52,528 nt of DNA from Paramicrosporidium saccamoebae (Eukaryota > Rozellomycota): NCBI GenBank assembly GCA_002794465.1, contig MTSL01000179.1, positions 5,205 through 57,732 of the forward strand, read 5' to 3'. The notes beneath the pieces are model-generated. The model did no database searches. It was given only the letters and a program-made list of their open reading frames with translations, and was not told where the DNA came from. Shown here piece after piece: positions 29,533 to 38,140 of the stretch. The position numbers and the translations under genes were made by a program. Every line of letters begins with the position of its first letter. Position 1 is the stretch's first letter.

Positions 29533-29822
29533 CCCACTTATATTGAATATACACTTTTCTTGGCCAATAGATCTATAATGGAATATAGAACAGTCGAGTT
29601 CTCCCATAATCACCTTTGGTATGTGGTGGGCTGATTCGCGTTTAAGAGATGACAATACCTATACGGAACACGATCAAACGATGATAGGTAACATAATCAA
29701 CTCTTATTTAGCTGTACGTAGGTTGTTGTGACCCTACGGAACATTTTTTATTAGAAACCCTGGCATTTAGGTGTACTATTTCACACTAGTGTATCTTTCA
29801 ATTAAATGAATTCCCATTAAAC

Positions 29823-30851
29823 ATGGTGAAGGGCGGGAAGGAAAATTCCGACCCGCTTGTGGGTAAGAATGAACTTTTTGGTGGAAGGGACCAACTCGGT
29901 AGCGGGAAAGATCAACTTGGTAGTGGCAAAGACCAACTCGGTGGTGGAAAAGTCCAAGTCACTAGCGGAAAGGACCCCCTCAGGGAAAACACACACACAT
30001 TGAACAGTAAACTCGACGGACTTGCTCTTTCTGACACGGAGCAGAAGAACCGCAAATGGTCGTTGGCTGATTTTGAAATCGGAAAGCCGCTGGGAAAGGG
30101 CAAATTTGGGCACGTCTATTTGGCCCGGGAACGACGCTCAGGCTTTATTGTGGCCCTCAAGATTATCTACAAGGCCGAGCTGGAGGCGGCCAAGGTGGAG
30201 AAGCAACTCCGACGAGAAATTGAGATTCAGTCACATTTGCGTCATCCTCACATCCTACGTCTGTATGGATATTTCTACGACGAAAAACGCGTATATCTTA
30301 TTTTGGAGTATGCACCACAGGGCGAATTGTACAAGACTCTGCGAAGGACCGGCAAGTTTGAAGAGGCCACTGCCGCCCGGTACATTCGCCAAATGACTTT
30401 GGCACTGCAATATCTACACAGTCGTCATGTCATCCATCGCGACATTAAGCCAGAAAACATTCTGCTCGGTCTGAATGGCGAGGCGAAAATTGCCGATTTT
30501 GGGTGGAGCGTTCATGCGCCTGGGACTCGACGCCAGACTCTATGTGGCACGCTGGACTATTTGCCTCCGGAAATGGTGGAGGGGAAGGAACATGCCTGGT
30601 GGGTTGATTTGTGGAGTCTCGGCGTGCTGGCATATGAGTTTGTGGTGGGTGCGCCGCCCTTTGAAGAGGCTGCCGGTTATAGGGCAACCTATCGGAGGAT
30701 TGCCAAGGTGGATCTAAAAATACCCGACACTGTCTCCCCCGATGCTGCTGATCTCATTAGAAAGCTGCTGCAACACGACCCTGAGAAACGGTTGCCCTTG
30801 GAAAAGGTTTTGAGACATCCATGGATTGTAAAGCATTGTATTCCCAAATAA
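29823..30851 (+). CDS. IPL1: Aurora-type mitotic kinase
   Basis: 342 residues. N-terminal 70 residues are disordered with a KEN box at 6-8 (GGKENSD), a known APC/C degron, and three tandem 7-residue units (GSGKDQL) from a 21-bp repeat at about 29886-29945. The kinase domain begins [21 protein letters not shown]113 is the ATP lysine, [11 protein letters not shown] the catalytic loop, DFGWSVHAP the magnesium motif and [16 protein letters not shown] the Aurora-type activation segment with its phosphorylatable Thr. DFGWSVHAP and [11 protein letters not shown] are Aurora hallmarks. The domain ends at the last residues, as in fungal Ipl1. Stop TAA lies in AATAAA. Confidence 0.93.
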   Translation: MVKGGKENSDPLVGKNELFGGRDQLGSGKDQLGSGKDQLGGGKVQVTSGKDPLRENTHTLNSKLDGLALSDTEQKNRKWSLADFEIGKPLGKGKFGHVYLARERRSGFIVALKIIYKAELEAAKVEKQLRREIEIQSHLRHPHILRLYGYFYDEKRVYLILEYAPQGELYKTLRRTGKFEEATAARYIRQMTLALQYLHSRHVIHRDIKPENILLGLNGEAKIADFGWSVHAPGTRRQTLCGTLDYLPPEMVEGKEHAWWVDLWSLGVLAYEFVVGAPPFEEAAGYRATYRRIAKVDLKIPDTVSPDAADLIRKLLQHDPEKRLPLEKVLRHPWIVKHCIPK

Positions 30852-30927
30852 ATCAATTCGTGGTGGGATACTAGCGCACATACTAATAGACGTAGTCAGG
30901 CAATCTTAGTATTATGTGGTGGCTAAT

Positions 30928-30985
30928 GATAAGACCCCTTGTTGAATTCCCTGGCCCGTAGTTATACCATCTCACAAGCATGGCA
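30928..30985 (+). repeat. Dispersed repeat family C, copy near 30.9 kb
   Basis: AGACCCCTTGTTGAATTCCC then TGGCCCGTAGTTATACCATC and TCACA, near-identical in order to 8768-8822. It lies just upstream of the doubtful gene at 31008. Confidence 0.6.
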
Positions 30986-31007
30986 TGGGGGTGCAATACC
31001 CCCCAAT

Positions 31008-31393
31008 ATGAGGCAGAGATTAAGTATAAATATCAGCCCTACAGAACGTGCTTCTCGTTTGGAATGCCTTCGTGGCCTTCTCAGAAAAAACACGCTGGAG
31101 AAGACCGATTGGGATGCCATCCGCCCAGACACTGTCGAAGACTGGATGAGTCACTTGGGGAGGATCTAGAGCATCTTGGTCCTAAGAATCTCTCAAATTT
31201 GCCAACCAAAGTATGGGTTGATGCGCTGAGGCGTGTGAGAGCATGCGGTATCAGCCCACAAAAATTACAAGTACTCTTGAAAGCAGTGGCGATGCTTGAC
31301 CTTCATAAATTTACGGCTATTTCGGACACGCTGGTAGCGGAGGACGGGGTTGGAATAAGAGGCCTAGAGGCCACTATCACCGATGATGTGTGA
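31008..31393 (+). CDS. Doubtful short gene, frameshifted or with a 20-nt intron
   Basis: Two frames look protein-like in succession: from ATG 31008 a helical, Arg/Leu-rich frame up to EDWMSHLG, then a second frame with LGPKNLSNLPTKVWVDALRR and KLQVLLKAVAMLDLHK to the stop at 31393. Removing 20 nt at 31150-31169 (GT...AG) joins them into 121 residues reading EDWMKHLGPKN. The same bases also resemble an imperfect duplication (GAGTCACTTGG and GAGCATCTTGG), so this may instead be a mutated gene. An alternative single frame opens at ATG 30980 but has an unlikely N-terminus. No family recognised. Confidence 0.35.
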
Positions 31394-31641
31394 TTACTTA
31401 CTACGATCCAATAAACATTACCCGGATCAACTGAGCCAGTCTTTTTACATTAATTCGCGCTTGCTCCACTGTCCTGGTGGGGTCAAGGCACTAGCAAAGT
31501 TCCGAGGACAACTGATAATTTGCAACGGTCTGAGTCTGAATGCACATTACATATTGAAGAGTTGGGCCGCCACGCATCAACTAACGCGGATATATAAGGT
31601 CTTTATTAGGGGAAAACCACATTACAATCACGCGTGTATTA

Positions 31642-32886
31642 CTAAGGGTCCTCAAGCGTCACTGTAGCCGTTTCTATTGAGATGGAGGTAAAGAAGCTCG
31701 ACTCACTGCTGGATTCGTTAAAAGTCAAAGTGTCAGTGGCAGTGGTGGTGGAGAGGAAGGTGGACAGGGACGTGATGGTCCCGGTGGCAGTGGAGATGGA
31801 GGTGAAAAAGCTGGACTCGCTGCTGGATTCATCGAAAATCAAGGTGGTGGTGATAGTTTCAGAAGAGGTAATTTCGAGGGTAACTGTGGTGGTGGAGCTG
31901 AAGCTGAGAGTGACAGAATTGGTGCTAAATCCACTGTCTGTAGTCAACAACAGTGTCTCAGTGTCAGTGGTGGTGACAGTGGAGAATTCAGTTTCGGACT
32001 GAGTCACTGTGGGCGACGGGGTGACAGAGACGATGGGGAATTCTGAGGACGATTCAATGACAGTGGTGGTGGTTAACCCCACTCCAATAGTCTCAATGAC
32101 AGTGGCCACTGTAGGGGAAACTGTGTCAGTGACAAAGGTGGTGAAATCGACAGCGGTGGAGGTGGTGGTGAGGATGCCAAATGAGGAGCTAAGCAATTCA
32201 GTGATGACGCTGAGTGTTTCTATGGTAAGGTCGAGGATGCCGGTGCTGAAGAAGCCGAGGGTGCTTAAAGGTACAACCGGTGTGGTAGTGATAAAGGAAA
32301 GGTATGGGCTGGTGATGATCTCGTCGGTAAAGACAGTTTCAGTAGTAAGACCGACACGAGACACGGTAACGGTTGTTTCGGTGGCGATCAGGGTGGTGGT
32401 GGAGATGGCACTGGCAATACTGGTTACCGTGACAATATTAGTGTACTGGAAAATATCCGAAACGGTGAGGGTGATGAAACTGGTGCTGGTGCTGGTCAGA
32501 TTGTCGTATTCGACAATAGTCCATGTGTTAGTGACGGTGAAACGCCTAACATCGACACAACCACGACTGGTAGTGGTGAGTTTAGTGGTGCGTACAGTAT
32601 AACAACAGGCACAGTCGTCGCAAGGACAATACCCGGGACATTTTCCATTGCAGCCAAACTGACAGCCACTATCGGGGAAGGGTAAGGGGGCGGGACCAAT
32701 ACCCAGACATTTGGGACACAATGGGTCACAACAAGGCAAAGAACGTGGCGGACAACAGCCTGGACAGGCACAATTGATGGGGGTGGTGGTGGCGAGGATG
32801 GGAGGAAGTTGATTCATATCCAACACGACATGATCGTGGGCAAAGATTGTTGCCACCAATGCGAAAAAGAGCAGCAGCGCTCTCAT
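31642..32886 (-). CDS. Secreted Cys-rich/Thr-Ser-rich surface-type protein, copy 1
   Basis: 414 residues from ATG 32886. Signal peptide MRALLLFFALVATIFA, then a compact domain with 16 cysteines at about residues 38-98: CACPGCCPP, CCDPLCPKC, CQFGCNGKCP and CPCDDCACCY. The remaining 310 residues are dominated by Thr, Ser and Val, with repeated ESSFFTSIS and TVT motifs, and would be heavily O-glycosylated. This plan resembles cell-wall, spore-wall or adhesin proteins, but no named family is recognised and no GPI-anchor hydrophobic tail is visible. A paralogue lies immediately upstream on the same strand. Confidence 0.75.
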   Translation of the reverse strand: MRALLLFFALVATIFAHDHVVLDMNQLPPILATTTPINCACPGCCPPRSLPCCDPLCPKCLGIGPAPLPFPDSGCQFGCNGKCPGYCPCDDCACCYTVRTTKLTTTSRGCVDVRRFTVTNTWTIVEYDNLTSTSTSFITLTVSDIFQYTNIVTVTSIASAISTTTLIATETTVTVSRVGLTTETVFTDEIITSPYLSFITTTPVVPLSTLGFFSTGILDLTIETLSVITELLSSSFGILTTTSTAVDFTTFVTDTVSPTVATVIETIGVGLTTTTVIESSSEFPIVSVTPSPTVTQSETEFSTVTTTDTETLLLTTDSGFSTNSVTLSFSSTTTVTLEITSSETITTTLIFDESSSESSFFTSISTATGTITSLSTFLSTTTATDTLTFNESSSESSFFTSISIETATVTLEDP

Positions 32887-32958
32887 GAGCTCGACGGAAT
32901 GGACGTGTATTTTTATTACGCAGTCACTACATACATAGGGATGCCATGGCAACGACGA

Positions 32959-34218
32959 TCAAGGCACGTCCTCTTCAGTGGAGGTGGTGATCTCGATGGA
33001 TGTGAAAAAGCTGGTAAAGGGTGTCTCTGTAATGTCAAAGATCAGGGTGGTGGTCTCTGTATCCGATGTGGTTAGGGTGGATATGGAGGTGTCTGTCTCT
33101 GTAGCAGTGGAGATGGATGTATAGAAGCTGGAGAAGGGCGTCTCGGTACTGTCAAAGGTCAGGGTGGATGTTTCAGTAACAGAAGTGGTAAGGGAGACGG
33201 TGAAAGTGGTGGAGAAGGAAGAACTAAAGCTATAGGTGCTGGAATAAATGTCGCCCAGATCGCTGATCGTTTCGGTGACCGTGTCAAGAGTCAGGGACTC
33301 TGTGGAGGTGGATAGATCGCTTGAAGTGATAGTAAAGGTAACATCGGTGGGTTCAAAGATGGTCGCCTGCAAATAATTGAGTAGGCTTAATGTGCTGAGG
33401 TAGTCACCAAAGCCTTCAGTGAGGGTCACGGGCACGGTGCTCACCTCCACAGTCGGAGTCTCAAAGGACGATAAGGTATACACATCCACGATAGTTGGAG
33501 TGTACGTAGTGGAAATATAAACGTCGCCCAAGATGGTCTCTGTAAAGGTTTCATTCTCCAACACTCTTGTGGACGATAGATCCAGAATCGTCTCTAGCAC
33601 AGTCGGAGTGGTTATGACATCTGACACGCCTGTCATTAGGGCTGTGGTCACGGAGACTACGGTAAATGTGTTGAGACCCACAGACACGGTGGAAAAGACT
33701 ACTGTATCTTCTGTGGCGGTTGTTGTCAAGAAGGGACTAGCCAGTGTTAGGGTGCTGAATTGTACACTTGTGTAAATGAACACTTCACCCGCATTAAAGG
33801 TCAAAGTGCTGGTCACTGTCTGCACTTCCGACACGTAAATATGCACAGTGCTCACTTCCAGGCCGATAAAGAAGAGTACTGCCTGGTCCAAACACGTTGT
33901 CGTCTCGAATTCGCGTTCATAACTCGTATAACAACACACACATGCGTCACATGGACATTGATTGGGACATCCGCCGCCTGGACATGCGAATTGGCAGCGT
34001 CGTCCCGGGTATGGTACATCCCCGCCGATGCATTTTGGACAACGCGGGTCGCAGCATTTCGGCACGGGGGGTGGACAGCATCCCACACATCCGCATGGTG
34101 CCGATGCTGCTGCCGCCACATAGGCTTCCAACAGTGCCTGTTCATTTGGATGACTCTGTACCCCCACCAGAATGAGTAAAAGGAGCCACCATAGATAGGG
34201 CGATGGCGATTTCATCAT
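32959..34218 (-). CDS. Secreted Cys-rich/Thr-Ser-rich surface-type protein, copy 2
   Basis: 419 residues from the ATG at 34218. Signal peptide within MMKSPSPYLWWLLLLILVG. The 16-cysteine domain aligns cysteine for cysteine with copy 1 (CGCVGCCPP, CCDPRCPKC, CQFACPGGGCP, CPCDACVCCY). The long Thr/Ser-rich region ends with two TETPF(S/T)SF(Y/F)TSI elements, parallel to the ESSFFTSI pair in copy 1. The two genes are 72 bp apart and clearly a tandem duplication. Cysteine spacing is better conserved than the repeat region, as expected if the Cys domain is the functional head and the stalk is a spacer. Confidence 0.77.
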   Translation of the reverse strand: MMKSPSPYLWWLLLLILVGVQSHPNEQALLEAYVAAAASAPCGCVGCCPPPVPKCCDPRCPKCIGGDVPYPGRRCQFACPGGGCPNQCPCDACVCCYTSYEREFETTTCLDQAVLFFIGLEVSTVHIYVSEVQTVTSTLTFNAGEVFIYTSVQFSTLTLASPFLTTTATEDTVVFSTVSVGLNTFTVVSVTTALMTGVSDVITTPTVLETILDLSSTRVLENETFTETILGDVYISTTYTPTIVDVYTLSSFETPTVEVSTVPVTLTEGFGDYLSTLSLLNYLQATIFEPTDVTFTITSSDLSTSTESLTLDTVTETISDLGDIYSSTYSFSSSFSTTFTVSLTTSVTETSTLTFDSTETPFSSFYTSISTATETDTSISTLTTSDTETTTLIFDITETPFTSFFTSIEITTSTEEDVP

Positions 34219-34282
34219 TACAGTGCGGTGGATGACTTTTTAAATATAAATACTCTGTACGTATCCAAGCAACGTCCAAGCC

Positions 34283-34330
34283 GTGTGGGAGTGGGTGAGT
34301 AGGTGAGTGGGTGAGCGGGTGAGCGGGTTG
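34283..34330. repeat. G-rich minisatellite
   Basis: Array of about six 8-bp units of the type GGTGAGTG / GGTGAGCG, in the 5' flank of the Cys-rich copy 2 gene. Confidence 0.75.
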
Positions 34331-34420
34331 GAGCATGCAAGTGTTGGTAGGGCCGATGTGTGCAGGTAGTGTAAGTATTTGCAGTTGCTTCGTGTCTAAT
34401 ATCCACTCTATAAAGGCTTC

Positions 34421-34966
34421 TTATACTTCATTTATTGAGAGATAATTTGACAGGCTCAATTCGGGTAATTCGGATGTCGTACTACGATATGATCGTGGCA
34501 TTCGAATAGTAATCACTGATCGTTCTGTAGTGCTAATCAGTCCATAGTATTGGCATGTTGCATGGACAAAGGTCCTCTGATACGGACTTTCCATGGCCAT
34601 AGTTGTGCTACCCGCTAAAAAGGCCGTCTTGAGTTGTCCCTCCACTTTCCTTACCAACGACAAGGGAGCGCGACGGAGGGTACGTCTGAGCGACCTGGAT
34701 ATTCTCAAGTAGCAATGTTCAGCCGGCAACTTTCTAGTCTCATCGTCTGTGGAATAGACTGTAGGACAGAAAAGCTCCCACGATGAATCTGGTAAAAAAT
34801 TGTCGGTAGAGTAGAGAATGTCCCAAGGAAACGCTGGGCTGTCCGTGTCAGAGTCCGTACAGGGCAATTGCTCCTCAGCATCGTCTGCAGGACATAGCGA
34901 CTCTAGACATATTGCCATCGCTCCCGAGTGCTCGTAATCTTTTAGTAAATCATGTTTAATCGCCAT
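34421..34966 (-). CDS. R3H-domain-like protein
   Basis: 181 residues. After an acidic N-terminal half (Asp/Glu/Ser/Pro-rich, residues 10-80), residues about 105-165 resemble an R3H nucleic-acid-binding domain: FLAGSTTMAMESPYQRTFVH with R131 and H135 at the R-x3-H positions, then CQYYGLISTTERSVITIRMP. R3H domains bind single-stranded nucleic acids. The C-terminal 25 residues are Ser/Leu-rich. Which R3H subfamily it belongs to cannot be said. Divergent from the chitinase gene, starts 211 bp apart. Confidence 0.6.
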   Translation of the reverse strand: MAIKHDLLKDYEHSGAMAICLESLCPADDAEEQLPCTDSDTDSPAFPWDILYSTDNFLPDSSWELFCPTVYSTDDETRKLPAEHCYLRISRSLRRTLRRAPLSLVRKVEGQLKTAFLAGSTTMAMESPYQRTFVHATCQYYGLISTTERSVITIRMPRSYRSTTSELPELSLSNYLSINEV

Positions 34967-35177
34967 GGCTTGACTATTCTTTTTCGACTTTAGTAATGCT
35001 TAGACGCCAGAATTAGTCATCACCACGTGGGCCTATTAGCAGTTGAAATTTGATTCTCCCGCTACTGGCTAGCCATTGGAATTAAAGATTGACTATCGGC
35101 CACTGGCTAATTAATTCATTGTTTCTGCCCATATATAGCAAGTGTGATGGGCACAACAAACCATTGCTGGTGCAAGA

Positions 35178-36560
35178 ATGCTAGTCTCGGTGGCTTATTT
35201 CATCAGCTGGGGCATTTACGCACGCAATTTCAACGTGTGGAATATCAACCCCACCGGACTGACACATATCAACTATGCCTTTGCCAACATTGCAGATGGA
35301 AAGGTGGTGCTGGGCGATCCATGGGCAGACACGGACAAGGTCAACGAGGGCCATGGAGACAGCTGGAACGATCCTCCCAACTATCTGCACGGCAACTTTT
35401 ATCAGCTGTTCCGCCTGAAGCAGCAGTATCGCTGGATCAAGACGGGCATTTCGGTGGGCGGCTGGACCTGGTCCGGCTCCTTTAGTAATATTGCTGCTAC
35501 AGATGCGGGACGCAAGATGTTTGTCACCTCGGCCCTCAACTTTATCCTCACCTACGGCATGGACTATGTGGATCTGGACTGGGAATATCCCGTCAGTGGT
35601 GGTCTACCAGAAAACTCGCGACGACCTGAGGATGGCACCAACTTGGTGCTGCTATTGCAAGAATTCAAACGCCAAATTGCCGCTTATCCGGGTCGGAACA
35701 TTAAAGTGACAATGGCAGTCAGCTGTGGATTGGTCACACTGGTCAACTACAAATTGGCTCAGATGGATCCATACATTGACTATTACAACATGATGTGTTA
35801 TGACTTTACCGGCTCCTTCTCTCCCGTCGCTGATCACCAGTCGAATCTGTTTGGTCGCGATGCTTCAGTCGATTCCGTCATCAAGGCTGTGGATTATGCG
35901 ATTGCCAGTGGGGCTGATCGCAAAAAACTAGTCATTGGAGTGCCCATTTATGGACGCGGTTTTGCCCAATGCAGTGGCTTGACACAGCCCTTCAGTGGAG
36001 GTGGTCCTGGTACTTGGGAGCCTGGTGTCTATGACCAAAAAGTGCTTCCATTGGCCGGATGCACCCAATTGTGGGAGCCTGTCAGCAATGCTTCTTTCTG
36101 TTACAATCAGGCCAGTAAGATGCTCATCTCCTACGACACCCCCACCAGTGTCTCCTACAAGATGCAATGGCTCCTTTCCATGGGCCTGGGCGGCAGTATG
36201 TTCTGGGAGCTGTCGGCTGACTATCCCTTCTCCAGCGACCAAAGTCTACAACGCATGATTAACATTTGGCTGGGGCCATATCTCGACAAATCCAACAATG
36301 AGCTGTGCTATCCCATGTCGCCCTATGGAAATATTAACAATGTCGCCGGCTGCTCTCCTGCCAGGCGATTACGTGACAACTTTAGACCAGACGAAAAGTA
36401 CATCGAATCGCACAGCCCCTTCAAGAGCCCCAGGAATCGCCTGGCGCTTTTCTATCCCCGAGCCCATTACAATTACACGGCCTTTGCGCAATCGGGTCGA
36501 TGTCCGCGTTGGTTTGTGGATGTTCTCCCACCGGCCCCAGTTCCCGTGGAACCAAAATAA
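35178..36560 (+). CDS. GH18 chitinase without signal peptide
   Basis: 460 residues, glycoside hydrolase family 18, fungal class V type. The catalytic DxxDxDxE motif is intact as DYVDLDWE (D129, D132, D134, E136). Other family blocks: SWGIYARNFNVWNI, LTHINYAFANI, SVGGWTWSGSF, MCYDFTGSFSP and GVPIYGRGF. It hydrolyses internal beta-1,4 bonds of chitin. The first residues already belong to the TIM barrel (MLVSVAYFISWG), so there is no secretion leader from this ATG; either the enzyme is intracellular or a short upstream exon was missed. A region of about 70 residues after the barrel (from about 390) is unfamiliar. The stop TAA lies in AATAAA. Confidence 0.93.
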   Translation: MLVSVAYFISWGIYARNFNVWNINPTGLTHINYAFANIADGKVVLGDPWADTDKVNEGHGDSWNDPPNYLHGNFYQLFRLKQQYRWIKTGISVGGWTWSGSFSNIAATDAGRKMFVTSALNFILTYGMDYVDLDWEYPVSGGLPENSRRPEDGTNLVLLLQEFKRQIAAYPGRNIKVTMAVSCGLVTLVNYKLAQMDPYIDYYNMMCYDFTGSFSPVADHQSNLFGRDASVDSVIKAVDYAIASGADRKKLVIGVPIYGRGFAQCSGLTQPFSGGGPGTWEPGVYDQKVLPLAGCTQLWEPVSNASFCYNQASKMLISYDTPTSVSYKMQWLLSMGLGGSMFWELSADYPFSSDQSLQRMINIWLGPYLDKSNNELCYPMSPYGNINNVAGCSPARRLRDNFRPDEKYIESHSPFKSPRNRLALFYPRAHYNYTAFAQSGRCPRWFVDVLPPAPVPVEPK

Positions 36561-36752
36561 AGATTTCATGTGGGAGGGAATCTGTTGTTGGAGATCCTAT
36601 CAAAATCTCCAGTGTTAGTCCTTATTGCCCAGGTCTTTATTATCGTCTTTTCTAATCATTATTCCCTGTTCCAATTTTCCACTCGTGCTATTCACACTTA
36701 CTGTCCGTTTACTGCTACCCACGCTCTCGATGCCGTTACCTTTTCAGGTCCA

Positions 36753-37019
36753 TTACTCTTCATCATCCTCTTCATTTTCTTCTTCGGCTACGGGTAGGTA
36801 AGCCGTGTAGCGAGAACCGAGCAGTGGGATATTTGCAAAAAGGTCACGTCGGAACATGGGCAGTCGTTCCACCAGGAAAAAGGCTGCGATGCCAGCCGCA
36901 ACTCCCCAACCCACCGCTGCTCCGCTCCTACACATCAGACGCTGACCCCATTCGACTCACCAGTTGGACAGTTGTGAGCGGAGTTGTCTCAGAAAACTCG
37001 ACGAACCTCGGGGATACAT
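36753..37019 (-). CDS. QCR10: Cytochrome bc1 complex subunit 10 (Qcr10)
   Basis: 77 residues from two exons, 37019-36961 and 36927-36753, with a 33-nt GT-AG intron. Qcr10 is a small single-pass subunit of fungal complex III near the Rieske protein. The product has a short basic head, a hydrophobic segment (AAVGWGVAAGIAAFFLV) and the motif LPMFRRDLFANIPLLGSRY, matching the WPKFQDTLYKKIPLLGP region I recall from yeast Qcr10. It ends in an acidic tail. Unspliced, the frame starts with an unlikely MCRSG. The gene is invisible to simple length filters. Confidence 0.82.
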
Positions 37020-37102
37020 TAAGAATACATTAATATTTTGCCATTAATATCGTCAACAAAGCTTGAGCTACAGGAGAAATTGCTATTGCTTACAAAGCAC
37101 AT

Positions 37103-37513
37103 CTATTTTTTCAAATCAAAAGACACCCCGCATCCACATCCAGAGTCAGCTGCTGGATTCCCCACCACACAAAAGGCACTGCCGATCAGCTCGCTTTTGT
37201 AGTCGATAGTGGAGCCTGTGAGTAAGGGCAGACTTATCTCATCCACCAACACCCGGGCACCGTCCCGCTCAAAAATAACATCCTCCGGTGTTGCCGAGTC
37301 TATGGATATCCGGTACTGGAAGCCGTGACACCCGCCCGAGTCCACGGCTACCCGTAGGTCCCTTCCGCCAAGCGTCTTAATACGCTGAGATGCAGCGCCA
37401 GTGATTTCTATGGAGAGGGGCAGACCGTCACCGCCCGTTACTATTCGTGAGGCGTGGGTTGTCAGTCGCCGCCAAAGGACCGTTGGTAAAGTTAGCGCTC
37501 CGCAACGCAACAT
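37103..37513 (-). CDS. ISA2: Mitochondrial iron-sulfur assembly protein Isa2/ISCA2
   Basis: 136 residues. A-type iron-sulfur carrier needed, with Isa1 and Iba57, for [4Fe-4S] assembly in mitochondria. The three conserved cysteines are present: C62 in DSGGCHGFQY, and C126 and C128 in DSGCGCGVSF. The first 25 residues are Arg/Thr/Leu-rich without acids, typical of a mitochondrial presequence. The ISCA2-type spacing and GVSF ending favour Isa2 over Isa1. Same orientation as QCR10, 83 bp upstream of its start. Confidence 0.9.
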   Translation of the reverse strand: MLRCGALTLPTVLWRRLTTHASRIVTGGDGLPLSIEITGAASQRIKTLGGRDLRVAVDSGGCHGFQYRISIDSATPEDVIFERDGARVLVDEISLPLLTGSTIDYKSELIGSAFCVVGNPAADSGCGCGVSFDLKK

Positions 37514-37631
37514 GATTGGTCAAATGCGATTTTACTTTTGAAGCGCTGCACTATTCAGTAAGTAGCTGAATAGAATACATTTCCTTGGGTGGCATCTATA
37601 TAATCGTCTTTGGGATTGGGAAATTGGGGAT

Positions 37632-37826
37632 TCATGATTTCTGAGCAGCTGTTGCTAATCGAGGACTTGTGCTTGGCTTTCGGCAGTCAGATTCGCAACG
37701 AACATGTTTACATCCACTCGTCCTGTCAATAAGATTTTCCTCTGCGAAATCGTTATAAAATTTGGCTCCGTAATAGGCATATCCCATGACATAATAGCCG
37801 TAGGAGTAACAACTATAAATAATCAT
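37632..37826 (-). CDS. Doubtful small ORF
   Basis: 64 residues with a Tyr/Gly-rich hydrophobic start (MIIYSCYSYGYYVMGYAYYG) and a basic, Cys/Ser-containing tail. No homologue is recognised and composition is unusual, so this may be spurious. Confidence 0.2.
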   Translation of the reverse strand: MIIYSCYSYGYYVMGYAYYGAKFYNDFAEENLIDRTSGCKHVRCESDCRKPSTSPRLATAAQKS

Positions 37827-37940
37827 AATGTAAAGTAGTGAAATGATTGGCTAAGTATCGGTTATGTAACAATGTGTGGGATAAAAGGCAGAGGCGAGGG
37901 AAGCAAAGATTAAAGTTCCGATGTACCTATGGTTGTAGAC

Positions 37941-38000
37941 GCGACAATATGCGAAAATATGCGACATTGTACGATAATATGCGATAATACCCCCCCCCCC
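37941..38000. repeat. Period-10 tandem repeat ending in a C run, next to assembly gap
   Basis: Five in-register 10-bp units of the type GCGAYAATAT (37941-37990), followed by ten C bases that run directly into the N gap. Such a structure probably caused the assembly to break. Confidence 0.8.
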
Positions 38001-38140
38001 NNNNNNNNNNNNNNNNNNNNNNNNNNNNNNNNNNNNNNNNNNNNNNNNNNNNNNNNNNNNNNNNNNNNNNNNNNNNNNNNNNNNNNNNNNNNNNNNNNNN
38101 NNNNNNNNNNNNNNNNNNNNNNNNNNNNNNNNNNNNNNNN
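38001..38140. other. Assembly gap (140 N)
   Basis: Unknown sequence. The MCD4 reading frame runs into it from the right, so its last codons and stop are missing. Confidence 1.

Noticed and set aside
31383-31667. 94-residue ORF after the doubtful 31008 gene
   Set aside because: Composition is not protein-like and it runs into the 3' end of the Cys-rich gene on the other strand.
31682-32602. Long plus-strand ORFs rich in Val/Thr/Ser opposite the Cys-rich copy 1 gene
   Set aside because: They are antisense shadows of a Thr/Ser-rich coding region with low-complexity codons; the minus strand has a signal peptide and an ordered cysteine domain.
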